A stretch of DNA of 64,000 nt. It comes from Nocardiopsis sp. FIRDI 009 (GTDB lineage Bacteria > Actinomycetota > Actinomycetes > Streptosporangiales > Streptosporangiaceae). Within the stretch, counting starts at the first letter, position 1. The number at the start of each line of letters is the position of its first letter. The notes under the pieces are model-generated. The model was not told the DNA's origin. It saw nothing but the letters and a program-made list of their open reading frames with translations, and did not search any database. The stretch is from assembly GCF_003386285.1 (NCBI RefSeq), contig NZ_QPNC01000010.1:1-64000 (forward strand), given 5' to 3'. The translations under genes were made by a program, and so were the position numbers. Positions 54,794 through 62,940 of this stretch are shown here, in pieces.

Positions 54794-55837
54794 CTACTCG
54801 ACGTTCTCGGCCGCGGCGGCCAGCTCCGGCACGTACCGGTCGAGCATCCACGGGACGGACAGGACGGTGGGGGCGCTGCTGGCCATCACGAAGTCCTCGC
54901 CGACGATCGGGGCGAAGCGGTCCTCCCGGACGGCGGGCATGGCGGCGACGAGCGGGTCGGAGGTGAACTCCTCCAGGGCCTGCTCGTTCGCGAAGTACAT
55001 GACCAGGACGTCGGTCTCGATCTCCTGGAGGTTCTCGCGGGAGACCTGGAAGAAGAACGAGTCGTCGGGGTCGGTGTCCAGTTCGGTCGCACTGGCGCCG
55101 GGCGCCATGCCCAGGTCGGTGAGCATCTCGACGCGGGGGTCGTACTCCCGGTAGACGTTGAGCACGTCCGCCTCGTTCGCGGCGGCGTAGAAGAAGGTGG
55201 TGCCCTCCAGGACGGGGTGCTCGGCGGCGAACTCCTCGACCTGTTCCCGGGTCCGCGCCAGCAGGGCGTCGGCCTCCTCCTCCATGCCGAGGGCGCGGCC
55301 GACGATGTCGACCTGCTCCTGCCACGTGGTGGCCCAGGGCTGGTCAGGGTAGGCGACGGTGGGGGCGATGCCGGAGAGGCGGTCGAAGTCCTCCTGGGTG
55401 ATCCCGGAGTTGGGGGCGAGGATCACGTCCGGGCGGGCCTCGACGATCTCCTCCAGGGGCGGGGCGTCGGAGTGCGCGCCGGTGAGGATGGTGGGGGCCT
55501 CGTCGCCGAGTTCCTCGATCCTCTCGGCGTCCCACGGCAGGACGCCGTCCTCGTCGCCCCCGTAGTCGTTGCGGGGCATGGCGACCGGCATCACGTCGAG
55601 GGCGAGGACGACGTCCTGGGCGGACCAGCCCCAGGTGACCACGCGTTCGGGCCGCTCGGGGATGACCGTCTCGCCGAGGGCGCTGTCGATGGTGACGGGG
55701 AAGGCGCCGTCACCGCCGCCGTCACCGCCCGTGGCGGCGTCCTCGGTGTCACCGCCGGAGCAGGCGGTCAGGAGAGCGGTCAGGGCGAGCCCTGCGGCGG
55801 CGTACCGTGCGGGTCCGGGCAGGCGTACTGCGGGCAT
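54794..55837 (-). CDS. iron-siderophore-binding lipoprotein
   Basis: A 347-residue FecB/FhuD-type class-III binding protein with lipobox LTALLTACSGG (Cys about residue 26) and the typical long-helix, two-lobe sequence (PERVVTWGWSAQDVVLAL; ARPDVILAPNSGI). It captures a ferric siderophore at the cell surface. The ATG at 55837 follows GAGGAG at a slightly long spacing; a TTG 21 bases upstream is an alternative. First gene of the operon, behind an iron box. Confidence 0.93.
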   Translation of the reverse strand: MPAVRLPGPARYAAAGLALTALLTACSGGDTEDAATGGDGGGDGAFPVTIDSALGETVIPERPERVVTWGWSAQDVVLALDVMPVAMPRNDYGGDEDGVLPWDAERIEELGDEAPTILTGAHSDAPPLEEIVEARPDVILAPNSGITQEDFDRLSGIAPTVAYPDQPWATTWQEQVDIVGRALGMEEEADALLARTREQVEEFAAEHPVLEGTTFFYAAANEADVLNVYREYDPRVEMLTDLGMAPGASATELDTDPDDSFFFQVSRENLQEIETDVLVMYFANEQALEEFTSDPLVAAMPAVREDRFAPIVGEDFVMASSAPTVLSVPWMLDRYVPELAAAAENVE

Positions 55838-55903
55838 GCGAAAAGGGCTCCTCAACACGGGGTGGCCGAACCTCCGCCGACCGTCGACGGCATGGCGAGG
55901 TCT

Positions 55904-55923
55904 GGTTAGGTAAGGCTAACAAA
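55904..55923 (-). promoter_or_regulatory. DmdR/IdeR-type iron box
   Basis: TTAGGTAAGGCTAAC at 55906-55920 matches the actinobacterial iron-box consensus TTAGGTTAGGCTAACCTAA in its core. It lies ~69-85 bases upstream of the binding-protein gene, so the operon should be repressed by Fe(II)-loaded regulator. Confidence 0.8.
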
Positions 55924-56050
55924 ACATTGACCCCGGCCTGCCTCCACCCCCGCTTTCGCGACCACGTCCCCGCAGGTGAGAACGGGGTCACCGACGGTAG
56001 CAGGGACGGAGCCCGGCGGCGGCCGTCGGGACCGTCTGGCGATGACCCCC

Positions 56051-56638
56051 TCAGACGGGGTCGTCGGGGTCGGGGACGACCCGCTCGACCGCCGCGTCCA
56101 CCAGTGCGCGGGCGCGCTCCCGGGGGATGACGTCGGGCAGGGTGAGCCGCTCCAGGATGAGCCAGTTCAACGCCAGGTGGAGCAGGGTGACGGAGGTGCC
56201 GCCCCCGGGGAAGCCGGAGCGGACGTGGAAGTCGATGTTGGCGTCCAGGTCCGCGCGGACCCGCTCGGTGAGCAGACGGCGCAGCTCCGGACGGCGCGTG
56301 GCCTCCAGGCGCAGCTCGATCTGGGCGAGGAAGCCGGAGCGGAAGTCGCTGACGCGGTCCACGACGTCGTGCATGAGTTCGGCGACCCGGGCGCGGTCGC
56401 GCGGCCCCTCCTGGGCGGCGGCGAGGAGGTCGGCCCCGGGCTCCAGACGTTGGTAGAAACGGTGGCCGACCTGGGTGAACAGGTCGTCACGGCTGTCGAA
56501 GTAGTTGGAGGACGTGCCGACCGGGACGCCCGCCTCCTGGTCCACGGCTCGGAAGGTCAGACCGCGCGCGCCCTCGCGGGCGAGCACCTCGATGGCGGCG
56601 TCGAGCAGGGTGGCCCGGCGCTCGGGGTTCTTGCGCAT
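56051..56638 (-). CDS. TetR-family regulator
   Basis: A 195-residue regulator: helix-turn-helix LLDAAIEVLAREGARGLTFRAV and VPVGTSSNYFDSRDDL, then a helical ligand domain. It is divergent from the RibD-like reductase gene, with a dyad in the 100-base gap, and probably represses both. Confidence 0.9.
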   Translation of the reverse strand: MRKNPERRATLLDAAIEVLAREGARGLTFRAVDQEAGVPVGTSSNYFDSRDDLFTQVGHRFYQRLEPGADLLAAAQEGPRDRARVAELMHDVVDRVSDFRSGFLAQIELRLEATRRPELRRLLTERVRADLDANIDFHVRSGFPGGGTSVTLLHLALNWLILERLTLPDVIPRERARALVDAAVERVVPDPDDPV

Positions 56639-56696
56639 GGGTGGTTCCCCTTCGTTCGGATTGACATCACTTCAAGCGTAGTACTACATTCAAATC

Positions 56697-56710
56697 ACTT
56701 CACTTGAAGT
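56697..56710. promoter_or_regulatory. TetR operator-like dyad
   Basis: ACTTCACTTGAAGT: perfect 6-base arms (ACTTCA/TGAAGT) around CT, in an AT-rich gap between divergent tetR and reductase genes. Related ACTTCA half-sites recur at 56669-56674. It overlaps the likely reductase promoter. Confidence 0.6.
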
Positions 56711-56738
56711 ACTTTGCATGGAGTGAAAAGAGGACAGT

Positions 56739-57317
56739 ATGCGCAGACTCGTCTACTACGTCGGCATGTCCCTCGACGGCTACATCGCGGGCCCCGAGGG
56801 CCAGGTCGACGACTTCCCGGTGACCCCGGACGTGGTCGACCTCATCGTCGAGGAGTTCCCGGACACCCTGCCGACCCACGTCCGCGAACAGTTGGGCGTG
56901 GACGTCCCGAACCCGAACTTCGCCGTCGTCGTCCAGGGCCGGGCCACCTACGAACCCGCCCTGGAGATCGGGATCACCAGCCCGTACGCCCACCTGCGGC
57001 AGTACGTGGTGTCGGAGAGCCTCGGGAGGAGCGAGGACCCCGCGGTGGAGGTCATCGCCTCGGACGCGGTGGAGCGGATCCGGGAGCTGAAGGCCGAGGA
57101 GTCGGGGGACGGAGGGGACGTCTACCTGGCGGGAGGAGGACGCCTGGCGGGCGCCCTGCTCGCGGAGATCGACGCGCTGGTCGTCAAGCTCTACCCGGTC
57201 GTCCTGGGCGCCGGCGTCCCCCTGTTCCGGGCCGACTTCTCGCCGACCCACTTCGCTCTCCAGGGCGCCCGCCCCCTGGAGAGCGGCACGGTCGTGCTGA
57301 CCTACGACAGGCGGTGA
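56739..57317 (+). CDS. RibD C-terminal/dihydrofolate-reductase-like protein
   Basis: A 192-residue protein of the DHFR/RibD-reductase superfamily (YwjB/YyaP type): starts VYYVGMSLDGYIAG and has VVQGRATYEP, VYLAGGGRLAGALL and VLGAGVPLF, the NADPH-binding layout. Such proteins are widespread reductases of unknown substrate and do not replace FolA. AGAGGAC precedes the ATG. Confidence 0.9.
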   Translation: MRRLVYYVGMSLDGYIAGPEGQVDDFPVTPDVVDLIVEEFPDTLPTHVREQLGVDVPNPNFAVVVQGRATYEPALEIGITSPYAHLRQYVVSESLGRSEDPAVEVIASDAVERIRELKAEESGDGGDVYLAGGGRLAGALLAEIDALVVKLYPVVLGAGVPLFRADFSPTHFALQGARPLESGTVVLTYDRR

Positions 57318-57379
57318 GCGACGCCCGCACGAGACCGGCGGAGACTCGGCGCGGTCCGTACGGTGGGGCCGCCGGTTCC

Positions 57380-58606
57380 TCAGTCGAGCTCGGCGAGGTG
57401 GTCGGCGGAGCCCCCGCGCCACTCGATCATGAAAAGGGTGGCGTCATCGGTGGTGCGCCCGCCCCGTTCCCCCTTCAGCGTGTGGGAGAGTCGGCGCAGA
57501 TCCGCCCGCGCCCCCTCTGACGGCTCCTTCCCGAGGCGGTTGACGCAGCGGATGAGGCGCTCCTCGCCGAACAGCACCCCGTCTGCGAGGTGCTCCTCGG
57601 TGATGCCGTCGGTGTAGCACAGCACCCGGTCACCCGGCCGGAGCGTGTGCTCCTTGAGCCGGGGTCTCTCACCGTTGAGGCCGACGGGCAGCGTCGTCGC
57701 GCTCTCCAGCTGCCCCGCGACCCGGCCGTCGCGGATCAGCAGCGGCGCGGGGTGGCCCGCGTTGACCAGTTCCAGCTCACCGGTGGCGATGTTGACGTGC
57801 ATCAGCTGTGCCGTGACGAAGTGGTCGGGGCCGAACTGCCGGGAGATGGCGTCGTCCATGAACGCGTACTTCTCGGTCAGGCTGATGAACACCCGCCGGG
57901 CATGCCGGTAGGCGCCGATGGCGACGGCCGCCATCGTGGCGGCCTCCAGGCCGTGGCCCATCGCGTCGATCACGGCCACGTGCAGGATGTCGCCGTTGAG
58001 CGCGTAGTCGAAACTGTCGCCGGCCGCGCGGTAGGCGGGCTCCAGCATGCCGGCCACCTCGACCTGCGGCACGGTCATCGTCAACGGCGGCAGCAGCCCC
58101 CACTGGATCTCCGCGGACACGGTCATCGGCTCCCGGCGCCGGACCAGGAAGAACTGGTCGGTGTAGGCGTTCTTGGTGACCAGGATGTCGGCGACCAGGC
58201 TGGCGAGCCTGCCCAGCAGGCGCCGGTCGTCGTCGCCGACCGCGTCCAGGGTGAGGGCCATCACCCCCACCTCGTCGCTTCCGTCCAGCAGGGGCAGGTA
58301 CACGCGGACGCCGCCACGGGGCTGCGGTACCTCGACGACCTCCACACGGAGGAAGGCCCGGCCGGCGGGGGAACCGCCCATCGGCTCGGGTCGGCCCACG
58401 TGCAGCCCCTTGCCCGGCAGCGGCACCAACAGCTCCTGCGCGTAGTCCTGGAGCAGGATGGAGACGTCACGGCCGCCGACCTTGGTCACTTCCTCCGCGA
58501 TCAGCGGGGCGATCAGCCGGGGCGGCATCAACCGGGCCCGATCCAGCAGCAGCCCCAGCAGCCGCTCACCGAAGCCCTCCGGGCGTTCCACCTCATCCTC
58601 CGCCAT
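57380..58606 (-). CDS. SpoIIE-type PP2C phosphatase with GAF-like sensor
   Basis: A 408-residue protein. The N-terminal ~150 residues form a GAF-like sensor (VSILLQDYAQELLVPLPGKG ...), and the C-terminal PPM/SpoIIE domain has DSFDY, VIDAMGHGLEA, VNAGHPAPLLI, CYTDGITE and DDATLFM, the metal-binding set. These act as RsbU-like phosphatases on anti-anti-sigma factors. Monocistronic. Confidence 0.9.
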   Translation of the reverse strand: MAEDEVERPEGFGERLLGLLLDRARLMPPRLIAPLIAEEVTKVGGRDVSILLQDYAQELLVPLPGKGLHVGRPEPMGGSPAGRAFLRVEVVEVPQPRGGVRVYLPLLDGSDEVGVMALTLDAVGDDDRRLLGRLASLVADILVTKNAYTDQFFLVRRREPMTVSAEIQWGLLPPLTMTVPQVEVAGMLEPAYRAAGDSFDYALNGDILHVAVIDAMGHGLEAATMAAVAIGAYRHARRVFISLTEKYAFMDDAISRQFGPDHFVTAQLMHVNIATGELELVNAGHPAPLLIRDGRVAGQLESATTLPVGLNGERPRLKEHTLRPGDRVLCYTDGITEEHLADGVLFGEERLIRCVNRLGKEPSEGARADLRRLSHTLKGERGGRTTDDATLFMIEWRGGSADHLAELD

Positions 58607-59063
58607 GTTCCGCCCTCTTCCGCTCTCTCCTCGCCCACATCCGGCTCACCGCGCTGATCGACGCGCCCCCGGCCCACCGACGGGGCCCAAGGGACCGGGC
58701 GACCCGCGGGACCCTCCCGTCCACCCCTCACATCCTGCCTGTTCGACCACTTTCCGGCCGGTCGCGGCACACCGCTGGCAGCGGTCGGCGCTCTCCGGCC
58801 CACGCCGACCCCCGCTCCACCGCGAGGCGTTGGACCCGGCCGTCTCGGGTCCGGACGAGGAGATCACCGCCTACGAGCCCCTGGACCGGACGCCCCGTCC
58901 GGGATCCTCCCCGTCGAAAGGGCGTCGGGGCCGCTCGGCCAAGCGCCGTCAGGACGCGTCCGAATCTCCTGGAGCGACCCATACGGCGGAGGACGGTCGG
59001 GCGGCGGGCGCTCGGGAGGCTGGGGGCGCGCCCGGCTGAACCGGTTGCTGTCACGTTGACGTC
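58607..59063. other. intergenic region before the element junction, nothing recognised
   Basis: About 450 bases without a convincing gene; open frames here are Pro/Arg-rich shadows. It is the presumed chromosomal flank that lay downstream of the tRNA-Phe gene before insertion. Confidence 0.4.
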
Positions 59064-59096
59064 AAAAAACGCCCGGAGCCTGTGGCCTCCGGGCGT
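59064..59096 (-). terminator. terminator that belonged to the tRNA-Phe gene
   Basis: A 10-bp perfect stem ACGCCCGGAG/CTCCGGGCGT followed on the minus strand by a run of six T, an intrinsic terminator 20 bases past the tRNA-Phe 3' fragment. Confidence 0.8.
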
Positions 59097-59115
59097 CGTC
59101 CCTGTTCAGGGTGGG

Positions 59116-59157
59116 TGGCTAGGGGCGGGGTCGAACCGCCGACCTTCCGCTTTTCAG
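59116..59157 (-). other. tRNA-Phe 3'-half fragment, attachment site (att) remnant
   Basis: On the minus strand CTGAAAAGCGGAAGG, then T-arm GGCGGTTCGACCCCGCC, then CCTAGCC and discriminator A reproduce a tRNA-Phe (GAA) from anticodon loop to 3' end. The 5' half (acceptor 5' strand, D-arm, anticodon 5' stem) is absent: the sequence before CTGAAAA is unrelated. This is what an integrative element leaves at one end after inserting into a tRNA gene. Confidence 0.88.
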
Positions 59158-59347
59158 TAGGCCACGCTGAGCACGCATGCAACCACGTTGACCTGCGCGA
59201 ACACCGGAACCGGCTTGGTCGCGACGAAACACGGCCGCGCATTGGCCGCTGCATGCCGCTCCGCCCCCACCAAGATGCAACTCAGTCTGAATGCGCCCGC
59301 CGATTTTTATCCAGATATTTTTAGAATCTCCACCCCTAAACGCCTCT

Positions 59348-60826
59348 TTATCCGGAAACTATTCTTTCTATCCCTCTAGCCAGGATCTCACATTCGGCCT
59401 TGTTTTCTGAATTACTGTGCCATATTTCGAACGCAACTCGCAAACAATATCCGCGATCTTGTCCAGTTCTCCGAGATAATCTCTCAAGCCACTGGTGATG
59501 GTCAAGGCCAAGAAGTTCGCTCAAATAAACTCTCGTGGAAGCTTCTGAGAGCCCGAGCTTCGCTGCAAACTCCGAAGTGAAAAGCAGTGCATTTTCAAAG
59601 AGGACTTTCTCAGGAGGTCCACTACCAGGGAGCGCGAGCACACAATCCTCGGGAGATACCTTATCGGATTGGTCTCCATCGATAATTGCCACTGCGGCAA
59701 CCCTAGAAGAACTGGACAAAATTTTCACAGTTCTCACTACATCGACCCAGGAGCCTGCCTCGATGATCTCCACATTACTAGACAAGGGAAATCCGTGGGC
59801 ACCGAGAATCAATTGAAGAGTGAGATTGGCAATCTCATCCTCTACCACAACTAATGCCCGAAGCGGGTTCTCTATCCCTAGCGTGTCTCGAAGGTCAGAA
59901 ATGCGGGAGGGCTCGACTATAACAGGGTTCAGCTCCGAACGCACACACATCAGAACCCAACTCAAGGGAACACGCTCGAGAAAGGATAGGGAGTGAGTTG
60001 CTAGGATAACTTGTGTCTTCGACGAACGCGCCAATCGAGCAATTTCGTCGAGAAGCGCTGCATGTCCACGATGAGCTATGTTCGCCTCGGGCTCATCAAG
60101 CACGACTGGCCCACCCCAAGGGTTCTTAAGGACCCATCTTATGAAGTGAACACACAACTCTCCATAGCTCATTTGGTGGGAATCGATCCACTCTCCCTTA
60201 AGCTTGGCTTTGACATAAGGCCATTCAACGGAGTACTCAGGATCTACTACAACGGGAAAATATATTACCTCCTCGTACGACACACCAAGAATATCCCGGA
60301 GCGCTTCCAGGTCTCTCCGGTCCTGAACTTGGGGATCTTCAGAGATCAGGTCAAAATATCGCAGATCGAAATCCTGGAAGAAAATCCCGATCTCTGACGC
60401 CAACTCACTTGGATCAAGAAACCTCGGGTGGATTTCTCCAATAGAGTCCGTCAAAGCTGCCGGCGAACCGTAGTCCTCCCCTTCTCGGCCAGGACCGGTC
60501 GAATAGCTTATTTCAGATTCATCTCGCCGAACCCTAACATGGCACGTCCCTCGAATAACTGGCCTGTCCCCGCGACTGATCCGATTTTCGTAGAAGGGTG
60601 GCCTGTCTGGGTGAAGAATGCCCTTATACAGACAGCTGGCAACGTAGCCAAGCAGTGCACTCTTCCCCGAGCCATGCATTCCGCATACAATAGTGAAAGG
60701 TCTAAACCTGACATTTTGCCCCGAGAAAACAGAGTCCTTCGAAAATTCGATGCTCTCTATTTGCTCCGCAGGCTTGAACCTCGCCATCGACTTCCACAGT
60801 TCTATTTTCTTACGAGAGATCCCCAA
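59348..60826 (-). CDS. OLD-like ABC-type ATPase fused to a TOPRIM domain
   Basis: A 492-residue protein. ATPase domain: Walker A GMHGSGKSA (49-57), signature MSYGE (219-223), Walker B VVLDEPE (241-247) and switch His in ATHS (276-279). The C-terminal part has TOPRIM-like acidic motifs VVVEDE (about 327-331) and IIDGDQ (381-386), then LPGSGPPEKVLFE. This ATPase/TOPRIM order is that of OLD-family nucleases, many of which act in phage defence. No partner (such as a GajB-like helicase) is adjacent. TTG start six bases after GGAGG. Base composition is far less GC-rich than the rest, a sign of recent transfer. Confidence 0.85.
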   Translation of the reverse strand: MGISRKKIELWKSMARFKPAEQIESIEFSKDSVFSGQNVRFRPFTIVCGMHGSGKSALLGYVASCLYKGILHPDRPPFYENRISRGDRPVIRGTCHVRVRRDESEISYSTGPGREGEDYGSPAALTDSIGEIHPRFLDPSELASEIGIFFQDFDLRYFDLISEDPQVQDRRDLEALRDILGVSYEEVIYFPVVVDPEYSVEWPYVKAKLKGEWIDSHQMSYGELCVHFIRWVLKNPWGGPVVLDEPEANIAHRGHAALLDEIARLARSSKTQVILATHSLSFLERVPLSWVLMCVRSELNPVIVEPSRISDLRDTLGIENPLRALVVVEDEIANLTLQLILGAHGFPLSSNVEIIEAGSWVDVVRTVKILSSSSRVAAVAIIDGDQSDKVSPEDCVLALPGSGPPEKVLFENALLFTSEFAAKLGLSEASTRVYLSELLGLDHHQWLERLSRRTGQDRGYCLRVAFEIWHSNSENKAECEILARGIERIVSG

Positions 60827-60944
60827 GCCCTACCTCCACCATCTAAGGGCAAAGCTCATCCAGGATAACTGAAACCACAGGGAACTGCAATTTATTTTAG
60901 AGCACCCAGGAGCCACCTGCTTCTGAAGGCATTCGACCCGCGAT

Positions 60945-60971
60945 AAAGCCCGGGCCATCAGCCCGGGCTTT
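60945..60971. terminator. bidirectional terminator
   Basis: An 11-bp perfect stem AAAGCCCGGGC/GCCCGGGCTTT with loop CATCA, flanked by T on the + strand and TTTAT on the minus. It closes the leftward GntR-purC-small ORF operon. Confidence 0.8.
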
Positions 60972-60989
60972 CTTCCTCTATAGCCTCCT

Positions 60990-61235
60990 TTAGGAATTGC
61001 GATTCCGATTTCTAGTTCGTTCCTCGTCTGCTTCTTCCCAGGTGCGGTTCATCGCACCCTTGAGGGCTTCCACGTGGTCGACGACGGGCTCCACTCCGAA
61101 GGAACGCAGAAGCAGCATCGCGGCGTGCTCCGGCTTCGGGTCGTCCTGCGCCACCGGCTGAAGGCCCTCACGCTCCAGGAGTTCCCGCACCTGCCGCACA
61201 AGCTTGTTGCGGTCGTAGCTCTGATACATGCTCAC
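60990..61235 (-). CDS. small hypothetical protein downstream of purC
   Basis: An 81-residue charged, helical protein (KLVRQVRELLEREGLQPVA, PEHAAMLLLRSFGVEP) with an Arg/Asn-rich end. GTG start overlaps the purC stop (GTGA); an ATG two codons in is possible. Translational coupling to purC suggests a shared role. No family is recognised. Confidence 0.7.
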   Translation of the reverse strand: MSMYQSYDRNKLVRQVRELLEREGLQPVAQDDPKPEHAAMLLLRSFGVEPVVDHVEALKGAMNRTWEEADEERTRNRNRNS

Positions 61236-62068
61236 GCCTCCCAGCGCTTGCCGGTGATCCGCTCGTAGACCTCGATGTACCGGGCTCGGGTCGCTTCCAC
61301 GATCTCATCAGGGATCTCGGGGCCGGGCGGGGTGCGGTCCCAGTCGGTGATGGTGCTGGACCAGTCCCGCACGAACTGCTTGTCGAACGCATGCTGGGGC
61401 CTACCCGGCTGCCAGTCGTCCGCAGGCCAGAACCGCGACGAGTCCGAGGTCAGCACCTCATCCGCGAGCACGAGCGTACCGTCCGCCGCGCGGCCGAACT
61501 CCAGCTTGGTGTCAGCGATGATGATGCCGCGCTCAGCGGCGATCTCAGCGCCGCGCTTGTACACGTCCAGGGTTACCGTGCGCAGGCGGTCAGCGGTCTC
61601 CTGGCCGATCTCCTCGACGACGTCCGCGAAGGTGATGAACTCGTCGTGGCCCTCGGTCGCCTTGGTCGTGGGGGTGAAGATCGGTTCGGGGAGCTTGGAG
61701 GCTTCCACCAGGCCCTCGGGGAGCTTGATCCCCGAGACCGTGCCCTGCTTCTCGTACTCCTTGAGCCCGAGGCCCGCGAGGTAGCCGCGAGCGATCCACT
61801 CCACGGGGAGCATGGTGAGCTTCTGGCAGCGCACCGCGCGCCCGGCCCACTCCTCCGGGACGTCCGTCGCGGAGATGATGTGGTTGGGCACCACGTCGGC
61901 CAACTGCTCGAACCACCACAGCGAGAGCTGTGTGAGGATCTTGCCCTTGTCGGGGATGGGGGTGGGCAACACGACGTCGTAGACGCTCACGCGGTCCGAG
62001 GCCACCAGGATGAGGTCGTCACCATCGGCGTAGACGTCGCGCACCTTGCCCGAGTGCAGCAGTTCCAT
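61232..62068 (-). CDS. purC: phosphoribosylaminoimidazole-succinocarboxamide synthase (SAICAR synthase)
   Basis: Joins CAIR and aspartate with ATP in purine synthesis. At 278 residues it is a complete enzyme: GKVRDVY and ILVASDRVSVYD at the N-terminus, VRCQKLTMLPVEWIARGYL and IIIADTKLEFG, with SSRFWPADDW toward the C-terminus. It is not beside purB, purD or other pur genes but lies 7 bases after a GntR gene inside a tRNA-bounded element, so it may be a second, element-borne copy. Whether the host has another purC cannot be seen here. Confidence 0.95.
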   Translation of the reverse strand: MELLHSGKVRDVYADGDDLILVASDRVSVYDVVLPTPIPDKGKILTQLSLWWFEQLADVVPNHIISATDVPEEWAGRAVRCQKLTMLPVEWIARGYLAGLGLKEYEKQGTVSGIKLPEGLVEASKLPEPIFTPTTKATEGHDEFITFADVVEEIGQETADRLRTVTLDVYKRGAEIAAERGIIIADTKLEFGRAADGTLVLADEVLTSDSSRFWPADDWQPGRPQHAFDKQFVRDWSSTITDWDRTPPGPEIPDEIVEATRARYIEVYERITGKRWEA

Positions 62069-62075
62069 GTCGCTC

Positions 62076-62816
62076 CTACCTGGAGATCTCGTAGTTGTAC
62101 GTGGCCCAGCGACGGGCCACGGAGACGGACTGGCCGAACTCGATCACGTCGCCCTCGGCGTTCAAGACCCAGTTCTGCTTGCGCAGGACCGGGGAACCGA
62201 GCGGGATGCCCAGCGCCGCGGAGTCCTCCTCCGAGGCGATGTCCGCGCGGAGCTGGTCCTTACCCGCCGCGGCCGTGAGCCCCGTTTGCTCCTCGATGTA
62301 CTTCGGGGTGCCCTGCGGCAACCGCTTCGCTTCCAGAAGCAGGGGGGCGCTCTCGGCCAGCTCACCCTTGAACCAGGACGTGCTGGCCGAGGAGGGCACG
62401 TCATCCCGAAGGGTGACCCGCTGGCGCCGGATGACGTGCGTACCGGCGGGCAGGCCGAGGGCGTCCGCGACTTCCTCGGGTGCCGGCACCAGTTCGGCTG
62501 AGCGGATCTCGGCACGCTCGTTCGCCGCGTAGATCCGGCCCTCCAGGCTGCGGAGCACACGGTCCTTGGCGCTGGCCGCCGCCTGGTCGCGGGTGACGAT
62601 GCTGCCCTTGCCGGGTTCGCTGCGCACCAGGCCCTCAGCCTTGAGCACCCCGACGACCTTGGTCGCGGTCGCCAGCGAGATCTTCCACTTCGCGCTGAGA
62701 GCGCGCACGGAATCGATCTTCTGCCCGTCCTGGAGGGCACCGGACTCGATCTCAGCCTTGATGTGCTTGACGACCTGCATGTAGGGCGGGTCGGTTCGTT
62801 GGACCTGAGGGGACAC
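62076..62816 (-). CDS. GntR/HutC-family regulator with UTRA domain
   Basis: A 246-residue regulator: N-terminal GntR winged helix (PYMQVVKHIKAEIESGAL, ALSAKWKISLATATKVVGVL) and C-terminal UTRA ligand domain (GTHVIRRQRVTLRDDVP, SVARRWATYNYEI). Similar KorSA-type regulators control transfer and replication genes in actinomycete elements. GTG at 62816 is chosen because AAGGAG lies six bases upstream; the upstream ATG at 62861 overlaps the operator. First gene of the leftward purC operon. Confidence 0.9.
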   Translation of the reverse strand: MSPQVQRTDPPYMQVVKHIKAEIESGALQDGQKIDSVRALSAKWKISLATATKVVGVLKAEGLVRSEPGKGSIVTRDQAAASAKDRVLRSLEGRIYAANERAEIRSAELVPAPEEVADALGLPAGTHVIRRQRVTLRDDVPSSASTSWFKGELAESAPLLLEAKRLPQGTPKYIEEQTGLTAAAGKDQLRADIASEEDSAALGIPLGSPVLRKQNWVLNAEGDVIEFGQSVSVARRWATYNYEISR

Positions 62817-62846
62817 GTGTGGCTCCTTCGTGGTGAACATGATCAG

Positions 62847-62858
62847 TGTACTAGTACG
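62847..62858. promoter_or_regulatory. GntR operator 1
   Basis: TGTACTAGTACG with the perfect 10-bp palindrome GTACTAGTAC at 62848-62857, 32 bases upstream of the GntR start. It suggests autorepression. Confidence 0.7.
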
Positions 62859-62928
62859 CATAGATGTTCAGCCATGTGAGCTGGGACTCTACGAGCCACA
62901 ACGCTTCCGAGCCAAGGAATATGCCTAC

Positions 62929-62940
62929 TGTACTAGTACA
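62929..62940. promoter_or_regulatory. GntR operator 2, over the rightward promoter
   Basis: TGTACTAGTACA, a perfect 12-bp palindrome with the same 10-bp core, 82 bases from operator 1. TAGTAC of the operator and TATAAC at 62957-62962, 17 bases apart, could be the -35 and -10 of a rightward promoter, so binding would block it. Confidence 0.7.

Noticed and set aside
58458..59039. 193-residue plus-strand ORF before the junction
   Set aside because: It starts antisense inside the SpoIIE gene and is Pro/Arg-rich throughout, typical of a GC-rich shadow frame.
59110..59190. A complete tRNA gene at the element junction
   Set aside because: The 3' half is clearly tRNA-Phe, but the bases preceding the anticodon loop form neither an anticodon stem, a D-arm nor an acceptor partner.
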